This document shows, piece by piece, positions 53,831 through 64,000 of a stretch of DNA of 64,000 nt. Numbering within the stretch: the first letter of the stretch is position 1; each line of letters starts with the position of its first letter. A program made the translations under genes and the position numbers. Source of the stretch: Archivesica marissinica (lineage: Eukaryota > Mollusca > Bivalvia > Venerida > Vesicomyidae); the NCBI GenBank assembly GCA_014843695.1, contig CM026402.1, positions 19,572,396-19,636,395 of the forward strand, given 5' to 3'. The notes beneath the pieces were generated by a model. It was not told where the DNA came from. It searched no databases and was given only the letters and a program-made list of their open reading frames with translations.

Positions 53831-56800
53831 TTGTATATACATGTACTTCAGGGTGGAGTGTGAATTCATGACACCTCAGTCGTGAGGTGCATGTGTTGTA
53901 TACATACATGTATGTGTACTTCAGGGTGGAGTGTGAGGTTCATGTGTTGTATACATGTATGTGTACTTCAGAGTGGAGTGTGAGGTTCATGTGCTGTGTA
54001 CATGTATGTATACTTCAGGGTGGAGTGTGAGGTTCATGTGCTGTGTACATGTATGTGTACTTCAGGGTGGAGTGTGAGGTTCATGTGTTGTATACATGTA
54101 TGTGTACTTCAGGGTGGAGTGTGAGGTTCATGTGTTGTATACATGTATGTGTACTTCAGGGTGGAGTGTGAGGTTCATGTGTTGTATACATGTATGTGTA
54201 CTTCAGGGTGCAGTGTGAGGTTCATGTGCTGTGTATGTGTACTTCAGGGTGCAGTGTGAGGTTCATGTGTTGTATAGATACATGTATGTGTACTTCAGAG
54301 TGGAGTGTGAGGTTCATGTGTTGTGTATGTGTACTTCCGAGTGGAGTGTGAGGTTCATGTGTTGTATAGATACATGTATGTGTACTTCAGAGTGGAGTGT
54401 GAGGTTCATGTGTTGTATGCATACATGTATGTGTACTTCAGGGTGCAGTGTGAGGTTCATGTGCTGTATACATACATGTATGTGTACTTCAGGGTGGAGT
54501 GTGAGGTTCATGTGTTGTATACATACATGTATGTGTACTTCAGGGTGCAGTGTGAGGTTCATGTGCTGTGTACATACATGTATGTGTACTTCAGGGTGGA
54601 GTGTGAGGTTCATGTGTTGTATATATACATGTATGTGTACTTCAGGGTGGAGTGTGAGGTTCATGTGTTGTATAGATACATGTATGTGTACTTCAGGGTG
54701 GAGTGTGAGGTTCATGCGTTGTATGCATGTATGTGTACTTCAGGGTGCAGTGTGAGGTTCATGTGTTGTATGTATGTATGTGTACTTCAGGGTGGAGTGT
54801 GAGGTTTATGTGTTGTATACATGTATGTGTACTTCAGGGTGCAGTGTGAGGTTCATGTGCTGTATACATACATGTATGTGTACTTCAGGGTGCAGTGTGA
54901 GGTTCATGTGCTGTGTATGTGTACTTCAGGGTGGAGTGTGAGGTTTATGTGCTGTATACATACATGTATGTGTACTTCAGGGTGGAGTGTGAGGTTCATG
55001 TGTTGTATACATGTATGTATGTGTACTTCAGGGTGGAGTGTGAGGTTCATGTGTTGTATGCATGTATGTGTACTTCAGGGTGCAGTGTGATGTTCATGTG
55101 ATGTGTACATACATGTATGTGTACTTCAGGGTGGAGTGTGAGGTTCATGTGTTGCATACATACATGTATGTGTACTTCAGGGTGGAGTGTGAGGTTCATG
55201 TGTTGTATACATACATGTATGTGTACTTCAGGGTGGAGTGTGAGGTTCATGTGTTGTATACATGTATGTGTACTTCAGGGTGGAGTGTGAGGTTCATGTG
55301 TTGTATACATGTATGTGTACTTCAGGGTGGAGTGTGAGGTTCATGTGTTGTATACATGCATGTGTACTTCAGGGTGGAGTGTGAGGTGCATGTGTTGTAT
55401 ACATGTATGTGTACTTCAGGGTGCAGTGTGAGGTTCATGTGTTGTGTATGTGTACTTCAGAGTGGAGTGTGAGGTTCATGTGTTGTATAGATACATGTAT
55501 GTGGACTTCAGGGTGGAGTGTGAGGTTCATGTGTTGTGTACATACATGTATGTGTACCTCAGGGTGGAGTGTGAGGTTCATGTGCTGTGTATGTGTACTT
55601 CAGGGTGGAGTGTGAGGTTCATGTGTTGTATAGATACATGTATGTGTACTTCAGGGTGGAGTGTGAGGTTCATGTGTTGTATGTATACATGTATGTGTAC
55701 TTCAGGGTGCAGTGTGAGGTTCATGTGTTGTATACATGTATGTGTACTTCAGGGTGCAGTGTGAGGTTCATGTGTTGTATACATGTATGTGTACTTCAGG
55801 GTGGAGTATGAGGTTCATGTGTTGTGTATGTGTACTTCAGAGTGGAGTGTGAGGTTCATGTATTGTATAGATACATGTATGTGTACTTCAGAGTGGAGTG
55901 TGAGGTTCATGTGCTGTATAGATACATGTATGTGTACTTCAGGGTGGAGTGTGAGGTTCATGTGCTGTATACTTCAGGGTGGAGTGTGAGGTTCATGTGC
56001 TGTATAGATACATGTATGTGTACTTCAGGGTGGAGTGTGAGGTTCATGTGCTGTATAGATACATGTATGTGTACTTCAGGGTGGAGTGTGAGGTTCATGT
56101 GATGTATGCATGTATGTGTACCTCAGAGTGGAGTGTGAGGTTCATGTGTTGTATAGATACATGTATGTGTACTTCAGGGTGGAGTGTGAGGTTCATATGC
56201 TGTATACATGTATGTGTACTTCAGGGTGCAGTGTGAGGTTCATGTGCTGTATACATACATGTATGTGTACTTCAGGGTGGAGTGTGAGGTTCATGTGTTG
56301 TATATATGTATGTGTACTTCAGGGTGGAGTGTGAGGTTCATGTGTTGTATATATGTATGTGTACTTCAGGGTGGAGTGTGAGGTTCATGTGTTGTATAGA
56401 TACATGTATGTGTACTTCAGGGTGGAGTGTGAGGTGCATGTGTTGTATATATACATGTATGTGTACTTCAGGGTGGAGTGTGAGGTTCATGTGTTGTATA
56501 GATACATGTATGTGTACTTCAGGGTGGAGTGTGAGGTTCATGCGTTGTATGCATGTATGTGTACTTCAGGGTGCAGTGTGAGGTTCATGTGTTGTATGTA
56601 TGTATGTGTACTTCAGGGTGGAGTGTGAGGTTTATGTGTTGTATACATGTATGTGTACTTCAGGGTGCAGTGTGAGGTTCATGTGCTGTATACATACATG
56701 TATGTGTACTTCAGGGTGCAGTGTGAGGTTCATGTGCTGTGTATGTGTACTTCAGGGTGGAGTGTGAGGTTTATGTGCTGTATACATACATGTATGTGTA

Positions 56801-59800
56801 CTTCAGGGTGGAGTGTGAGGTTCATGTGTTGTATACATGTATGTATGTGTACTTCAGGGTGGAGTGTGAGGTTCATGTGTTGTATGCATGTATGTGTACT
56901 TCAGGGTGCAGTGTGATGTTCATGTGATGTGTACATACATGTATGTGTACTTCAGGGTGGAGTGTGAGGTTCATGTGTTGCATACATACATGTATGTGTA
57001 CTTCAGGGTGGAGTGTGAGGTTCATGTGTTGTATACATACATGTATGTGTACTTCAGGGTGGAGTGTGAGGTTCATGTGTTGTATACATGTATGTGTACT
57101 TCAGGGTGGAGTGTGAGGTTCATGTGTTGTATACATGTATGTGTACTTCAGGGTGGAGTGTGAGGTTCATGTGTTGTATACATGCATGTGTACTTCAGGG
57201 TGGAGTGTGAGGTGCATGTGTTGTATACATGTATGTGTACTTCAGGGTGCAGTGTGAGGTTCATGTGTTGTGTATGTGTACTTCAGAGTGGAGTGTGAGG
57301 TTCATGTGTTGTATAGATACATGTATGTGGACTTCAGGGTGGAGTGTGAGGTTCATGTGTTGTGTACATACATGTATGTGTACCTCAGGGTGGAGTGTGA
57401 GGTTCATGTGCTGTGTATGTGTACTTCAGGGTGGAGTGTGAGGTTCATGTGTTGTATAGATACATGTATGTGTACTTCAGGGTGGAGTGTGAGGTTCATG
57501 TGTTGTATGTATACATGTATGTGTACTTCAGGGTGCAGTGTGAGGTTCATGTGTTGTATACATGTATGTGTACTTCAGGGTGCAGTGTGAGGTTCATGTG
57601 TTGTATACATGTATGTGTACTTCAGGGTGGAGTATGAGGTTCATGTGTTGTGTATGTGTACTTCAGAGTGGAGTGTGAGGTTCATGTATTGTATAGATAC
57701 ATGTATGTGTACTTCAGAGTGGAGTGTGAGGTTCATGTGCTGTATAGATACATGTATGTGTACTTCAGGGTGGAGTGTGAGGTTCATGTGCTGTATACTT
57801 CAGGGTGGAGTGTGAGGTTCATGTGCTGTATAGATACATGTATGTGTACTTCAGGGTGGAGTGTGAGGTTCATGTGCTGTATAGATACATGTATGTGTAC
57901 TTCAGGGTGGAGTGTGAGGTTCATGTGATGTATGCATGTATGTGTACCTCAGAGTGGAGTGTGAGGTTCATGTGTTGTATATATACATGTATGTGTACTT
58001 CAGGGTGGAGTGTGAGGTTCATATGCTGTATACATGTATGTGTACTTCAGGGTGCAGTGTGAGGTTCATGTGCTGTATACATACATGTATGTGTACTTCA
58101 GGGTGGAGTGTGAGGTTCATGTGTTGTATATATGTATGTGTACTTCAGGGTGGAGTGTGAGGTTCATGTGTTGTATATATGTATGTGTACTTCAGGGTGG
58201 AGTGTGAGGTTCATGTGTTGTATACATGTATGTGTACTTCAGGGTGCAGTGTGAGGTTCATGTGCTGTATACATGTATGTGTACTTCAGGGTGGAGTGTG
58301 AGGTTCATGTGTTGTATACATGCATGTATGTGTACCTCAGGGTGGAGTGTGAGGTTCATGTGTTGTATGTATACATGTATGTGTACTTCAGGGTGGAGTG
58401 TGAGGTTCATGTGTTGTATACATGTATGTGTACTTCAGAGTGGAGTGTGAGGTTCATGTGCTGTGTACATGTATGTATACTTCAGGGTGGAGTGTGAGGT
58501 TCATGTGCTGTGTACATGTATGTGTACTTCAGGGTGGAGTGTGAGGTTCATGTGTTGTATACATGTATGTGTACTTCAGGGTGGAGTGTGAGGTTCATGT
58601 GTTGTATACATGTATGTGTACTTCAGGGTGCAGTGTGAGGTTCATGTGCTGTGTATGTGTACTTCAGGGTGCAGTGTGAGGTTCATGTGTTGTATAGATA
58701 CATGTATGTGTACTTCAGAGTGGAGTGTGAGGTTCATGTGTTGTGTATGTGTACTTCCGAGTGGAGTGTGAGGTTCATGTGTTGTATAGATACATGTATG
58801 TGTACTTCAGAGTGGAGTGTGAGGTTCATGTGTTGTATGCATACATGTATGTGTACTTCAGGGTGCAGTGTGAGGTTCATGTGCTGTATACATACATGTA
58901 TGTGTACTTCAGGGTGGAGTGTGAGGTTCATGTGTTGTATACATACATGTATGTGTACTTCAGGGTGCAGTGTGAGGTTCATGTGCTGTGTACATACATG
59001 TATGTGTACTTCAGGGTGGAGTGTGAGGTTCATGTGTTGTATATATACATGTATGTGTACTTCAGGGTGGAGTGTGAGGTTCATGTGTTGTATAGATACA
59101 TGTATGTGTACTTCAGGGTGGAGTGTGAGGTTCATGCGTTGTATGCATGTATGTGTACTTCAGGGTGCAGTGTGAGGTTCATGTGTTGTATGTATGTATG
59201 TGTACTTCAGGGTGGAGTGTGAGGTTTATGTGTTGTATACATGTATGTGTACTTCAGGGTGCAGTGTGAGGTTCATGTGCTGTATACATACATGTATGTG
59301 TACTTCAGGGTGCAGTGTGAGGTTCATGTGCTGTGTATGTGTACTTCAGGGTGGAGTGTGAGGTTTATGTGCTGTATACATACATGTATGTGTACTTCAG
59401 GGTGGAGTGTGAGGTTCATGTGTTGTATACATGTATGTATGTGTACTTCAGGGTGGAGTGTGAGGTTCATGTGTTGTATGCATGTATGTGTACTTCAGGG
59501 TGGAGTGTGATGTTCATGTGATGTGTACATACATGTATGTGTACTTCAGGGTGAAGTGTGAGGTTCATGTGTTGTATACATGTATGTGTACTTCAGGGTG
59601 GAGTGTGAGGTTCATGTGTTGCATACATACATGTATGTGTACTTCAGGGTGGAGTGTGAGGTTCATGTGTTGTATACATACATGTATGTGTACTTCAGGG
59701 TGGAGTGTGAGGTTCATGTGTTGTATACATGTATGTGTACTTCAGGGTGGAGTGTGAGGTTCATGTGTTGTATACATGTATGTGTACTTCAGGGTGGAGT

Positions 59801-62800
59801 GTGAGGTTCATGTGTTGTATACATGCATGTGTACTTCAGGGTGGAGTGTGAGGTGCATGTGTTGTATACATGTATGTGTACTTCAGGGTGCAGTGTGAGG
59901 TTCATGTGTTGTGTATGTGTACTTCAGAGTGGAGTGTGAGGTTCATGTGTTGTATAGATACATGTATGTGGACTTCAGGGTGGAGTGTGAGGTTCATGTG
60001 TTGTGTACATACATGTATGTGTACCTCAGGGTGGAGTGTGAGGTTCATGTGCTGTGTATTTGTACTTCAGGGTGGAGTGTGAGGTTCATGTGTTGTATAG
60101 ATACATGTATGTGTACTTCAGGGTGGAGTGTGAGGTTCATGTGTTGTATACATGTATGTGTACTTCAGGGTGGAGTGTGAGGTTCATGTGTTGTATAGAT
60201 ACATGTATGTGTACTTCAGGGTGCAGTGTGAGGTTCATGTGTTGTATACATGTATGTGTACTTCAGGGTGCAGTGTGAGGTTCATGTGTTGTATACATGT
60301 ATGTGTACTTCAGGGTGGAGTATGAGGTTCATGTGTTGTGTATGTGTACTTCAGAGTGGAGTGTGAGGTTCATGTATTGTATAGATACATGTATGTGTAC
60401 TTCAGAGTGGAGTGTGACGTTCATGTGCTGTATAGATACATGTATGTGTACTTCAGGGTGGAGTGTGAGGTTCATGTGCTGTATACTTCAGGGTGGAGTG
60501 TGAGGTTCATGTGCTGTATAGATACATGTATGTGTACTTCAGGGTGGAGTGTGAGGTTCATGTGCTGTATAGATACATGTATGTGTACTTCAGGGTGGAG
60601 TGTGAGGTTCATGTGATGTATGCATGTATGTGTACCTCAGAGTGGAGTGTGAGGTTCATGTGTTGTATAGATACATGTATGTGTACTTCAGGGTGGAGTG
60701 TGAGGTTCATATGCTGTATACATGTATGTGTACTTCAGGGTGCAGTGTGAGGTTCATGTGCTGTATACATACATGTATGTGTACTTCAGGGTGGAGTGTG
60801 AGGTTCATGTGTTGTATATATGTATGTGTACTTCAGGGTGGAGTGTGAGGTTCATGTGTTGTATATATGTATGTGTACTTCAGGGTGGAGTGTGAGGTTC
60901 ATGTGTTGTATACATGTATGTGTACTTCAGGGTGCAGTGTGAGGTTCATGTGCTGTATACATGTATGTGTACTTCAGGGTGGAGTGTGAGGTTCATGTGT
61001 TGTATACATGCATGTATGTGTACCTCAGGGTGGAGTGTGAGGTTCATGTGTTGTATGTATACATGTATGTGTACTTCAGGGTGCAGTGTGAGGTTCATGT
61101 GTTGTATATATACATGTATGTGTACTTCAGGGTGGAGTGTGAGGTTCATGTGTTGCATACATACATGTATGTGTACTTCAGGGTGCAGTGTGAGGTTCAT
61201 GTGTTGTATACATGCATGTATGTGTACTTCAGGGTGGAGTGTGAGGTTCATGTGTTGTATGTATACATGTATGTGTACTTCAGGGTGCAGTGTGAGGATC
61301 ATGTGTTGTATATATACATGTATGTGTACTTCAGGGTGGAGTGTGAGGTTCATGTGTTGTATATATACATGTATGTGTACTTCAGGGTGGAGTGTGAGGT
61401 TCATGTGTTGTATACATGTATGTGTACTTCAGGGTGGAGTGTGAGGTTCATGTGTTGTATACATGTATGTGTACTTCAGGGTGGAGTGTGAGGTTCATGT
61501 GTTGTATACATGCATGTGTACTTCAGGGTGGAGTGTGAGGTGCATGTGTTGTATACATGTATGTGTACTTCAGGGTGGAGTGTGAGGTTCATGTGCTGTG
61601 TATGTGTACTTCAGGGTGGAGTGTGAGGTTCATGTGTTGTATGCATGTATGTGTACTTCAGGGTGGAGTGTGAGGTGCATGTGTTGTATACATGTATGTG
61701 TACTTCAAGGTGCAGTGTGAGGTTCATGTGTTGTGTACTTCAGAGTGGAGTGTGAGGTTCATGTGTTGTATAGATACATGTATGTGTACTTCAGGGTGGA
61801 GTGTGAGGTTCATGTGTTGTGTACATACATGTATGTGTACCTCAGGGTGGAGTGTGAGGTTCATGTGCTGTGTATGTGTACTTCAGGGTGGAATGTGAGG
61901 TTCATGTGTTGTATAGATACATGTATGTGTACTTCAGGGTGGAGTGTGAGGTTCATGTGTTGTATGTATACATGTATGTGTACTTCAGGGTGCAGTGTGA
62001 GGTTCATGTGTTGTGTATGTGTACTTCAGAGTGGAGTGTGAGGTTCATGTATTGTATAGATACATGTATGTGTACTTCAGAGTGGAGTGTGAGGTTCATG
62101 TGCTGTATAGATACATGTATGTGTACTTCAGGGTGGAGTGTGAGGTTCATGTGCTGTATACTTCAGGGTGGAGTGTGAGGTTCATGTGCTGTATAGATAA
62201 ATGTATGTGTACTTCAGGGTGGAGTGTGAGGTTCATGTGCTGTATGCATGTATGTGTACCTCAGAGTGGAGTGTGAGGTTCATGTGTTGTATAGATACAT
62301 GTATGTGTACTTCAGGGTGGAGTGTGAGGTTCATGTGCTGTATACATGTATGTGTACTTCAGGGTGGAGTGTGAGGTTCATGTGCTGTATACATACATGT
62401 ATGTGTACTTCAGGGTGGAGTGTGAGGTTCATGTGTTGTATATATGTATGTGTACTTCAGGGTGGAGTGTGAGGTTCATGTGTTGTATATATGTATGTGT
62501 ACTTCAGGGTGGAGTGTGAGGTTCATGTGTTGTATACATGTATGTGTACTTCAGGGTGCAGTGTGAGGTTCATGTGCTGTATACATGTATGTGTACTTCA
62601 GGGTGGAGTGTGAGGTTCATGTGTTGTATACATGCATGTATGTGTACTTCAGGGTGGAGTGTGAGGTTCATGTGTTGTATGTATACATGTATGTGTACTT
62701 CAGGGTGCAGTGTGAGGTTCATGTGTTGTATATATACATGTATGTGTACTTCAGGGTGGAGTGTGAGGTTCATGTGTTGCATACATACATGTATGTGTAC

Positions 62801-63800
62801 TTCAGCGTGCAGTGTGAGGTTCATGTGTTGTATAGATACATGTATGTGTACTTCAGGGTGGAATGTGAGGTTCATGTGTTGTATGTATACATGTATGTGT
62901 ACTTCAGGGTGCAGTGTGAGGTTCATGTGTTGTATATATACATGTATGTGTACTTCAGGGTGCAGTGTGAGGTTCATGTGTTGTATATATACATGTATGT
63001 GTACTTCAGGGTGGAGTGTGAGGTTCATGTGTTGTATACATGTATGTGTACTTCAGGGTGGAGTGTGAGGTTCATGTGCTGTGTATGTGTACTTCAGGGT
63101 GGAGTGTGAGGTTCATGTGTTGTATGCATGTATGTGTACTTCAGGGTGCAGTGTGAGGTTCATGTGTTGTGTATGTGTACTTCAGAGTGGAGTGTGAGGT
63201 TCATGTATTGTATAGATACATGTATGTGTACTTCAGGGTGGAGTGTGAGGTTCATGTGTTGTATGTATACATGTATGTGTACTTCAGGGTGGAGTGTGAG
63301 GTTCATGTGTTGTATATATACATGTATGTGTACTTCAGGGTGCAGTGTGAGGTTCATGTGTTGTATATCATGTATGTGTACTTCAGGGTGGAGTGTGAGG
63401 TTCATGTGTTGTATACATGTATGTGTACTTCAGGGTGGAGTGTGAGGTTCATGTGCTGTGTATGTGTACTTCAGGGTGGAGTGTGAGGTTCATGTGTTGT
63501 ATGCATGTATGTGTACTTCAGGGTGCAGTGTGAGGTTCATGTGTTGTGTATGTGTACTTCAGAGTGGAGTGTGAGGTTCATGTATTGTATAGATACATGT
63601 ATGTGTACTTCAGAGTGGAGTGTGAGGTTCATGTGCTGTATAGATACATGTATGTGTACTTCAGGGTGGAGTGTGAGGTTCATGTGTTGTATGCATGTAT
63701 GTGTACTTCAAGGTGCAGTGTGAGGTTCATGTGTTGTATACATGTATGTGTACTTCAGGGTGGAGTGTGAGGTTCATGTGCTGTGTATGTGTACTTCAGG
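53831..63800. repeat. giant 47/51-bp minisatellite with higher-order repeats
   Basis: Around 200 units. The basic unit is GTGTACTTCAGGGTGGAGTG, TGAGGTTCATGTGTTGTATA, then CATGTAT (47 bp); variants add CATA (51 bp) or drop CATACATG. Longer blocks are themselves duplicated: about 1,826 bp (54.6-56.4 and 56.4-58.2 kb), about 4,420-4,467 bp (54.0-55.5 and 58.5-59.9 kb), 2,688 bp (57.6-58.3 and 60.3-61.0 kb) and 1,624 bp (60.9 and 62.5 kb). The many MYVYFRVECEVHVL and CMCTSGWSVRFMCC frames are repeat artefacts: 51-bp units keep frame, 47-bp units shift it. Confidence 0.97.
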
Positions 63801-64000
63801 GAGCAGTGTTTTGTCAGAAGTGTGGTGGAGGAATACAGGTTATTTTGTATATATTATTTTGAGAGGGAAGGCGCCTAATTCCACTGGATATCCACCATAA
63901 AACACACAGAGATTTACAAAAGCAAAATACAAAATCATTTTAAAATATTGGCTCTTCATATGATATTAATAACCCTAAAAGCAGTAAAATTTTACGAACC
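63801..64000. other. unique flank of the giant array
   Basis: The last unit reads TACTTCAGGGAGCAGTGTTT and then leaves the repeat. After the CAG the frame GAVFCQKCGGGIQ contains a zinc-ribbon-like CxxCG, and GTTATT follows. This could be a 39-base exon or chance; nothing else is recognisable up to the window end. Confidence 0.25.

Noticed and set aside
54231..63770. Dozens of MYVYFRVECEVHVL / CMCTSGWSVRFMCC frames
   Set aside because: Products of the 47/51-bp minisatellite; the frame changes with unit length and there is no start or domain logic.

Overview
This window is a eukaryotic, intron-bearing, AT-rich and extremely repeat-dense stretch, most likely from a marine invertebrate; a mollusc or other lophotrochozoan is my inference. 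The evidence is one multi-exon NACHT/WD40 gene with canonical GT-AG introns, at least five tRNA-derived SINE families with A/B boxes and target-site duplications, short TIR elements with TTAA or TA targets, a degraded LINE, and many micro- and minisatellites. I see no bacterial operon features. The species cannot be fixed from the sequence alone.

Only one gene is well supported. It lies on the minus strand from about 42.1 kb down to 24.05 kb. Twelve exons join with consistent phases into a 6,210-base reading frame (2,069 residues) for an NWD1/NWD2-like protein. It has a basic N-terminal extension, a DUF4062-like module, a NACHT NTPase (Walker A K781, Walker B D868), a helical linker, and a long C-terminal WD40 region carried on one 3.6-kb exon. 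Its introns hold SINEs, a piggyBac-type MITE, a Tc1/mariner-type MITE, hAT-like elements and microsatellites. Two introns contain tandem duplications that copy the upstream exon's end together with its 5' splice site.

Layout: 0.4-2.25 kb, two minisatellites; 2.6-3.9 kb, TTAA elements, one continuing into a 40-bp tandem array; 4-12 kb, SINE-rich with a 725-bp GACA microsatellite and two exon-like pieces of an unrecognised plus-strand gene near 11.5-11.9 kb; 12.87-13.1 kb, a TTAA MITE; 13.2-19.7 kb, a near-identical tandem triplication of 2.0-2.2 kb with a SINE present in copies 2 and 3 only; 20.2 kb, a GC-rich hairpin; 20.9-21.6 kb, a 27-bp array; 21.7-22.8 kb, a dead LINE; 23.0-23.3 kb, a 22-bp array; 24.05-42.2 kb, the NACHT/WD40 gene; 42.35-44.5 kb, three satellites around a 1,000-N gap; 45.2-51.7 kb, SINEs, MITEs and small arrays; 51.83-53.55 kb, a 40-bp array; 53.83-63.80 kb, a giant 47/51-bp minisatellite with higher-order structure.

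The recurring theme is that tandem arrays begin at the ends of functional or mobile sequences: MITE termini twice, and exon ends with their splice donors twice. Most long open frames outside the NACHT gene are satellite artefacts.
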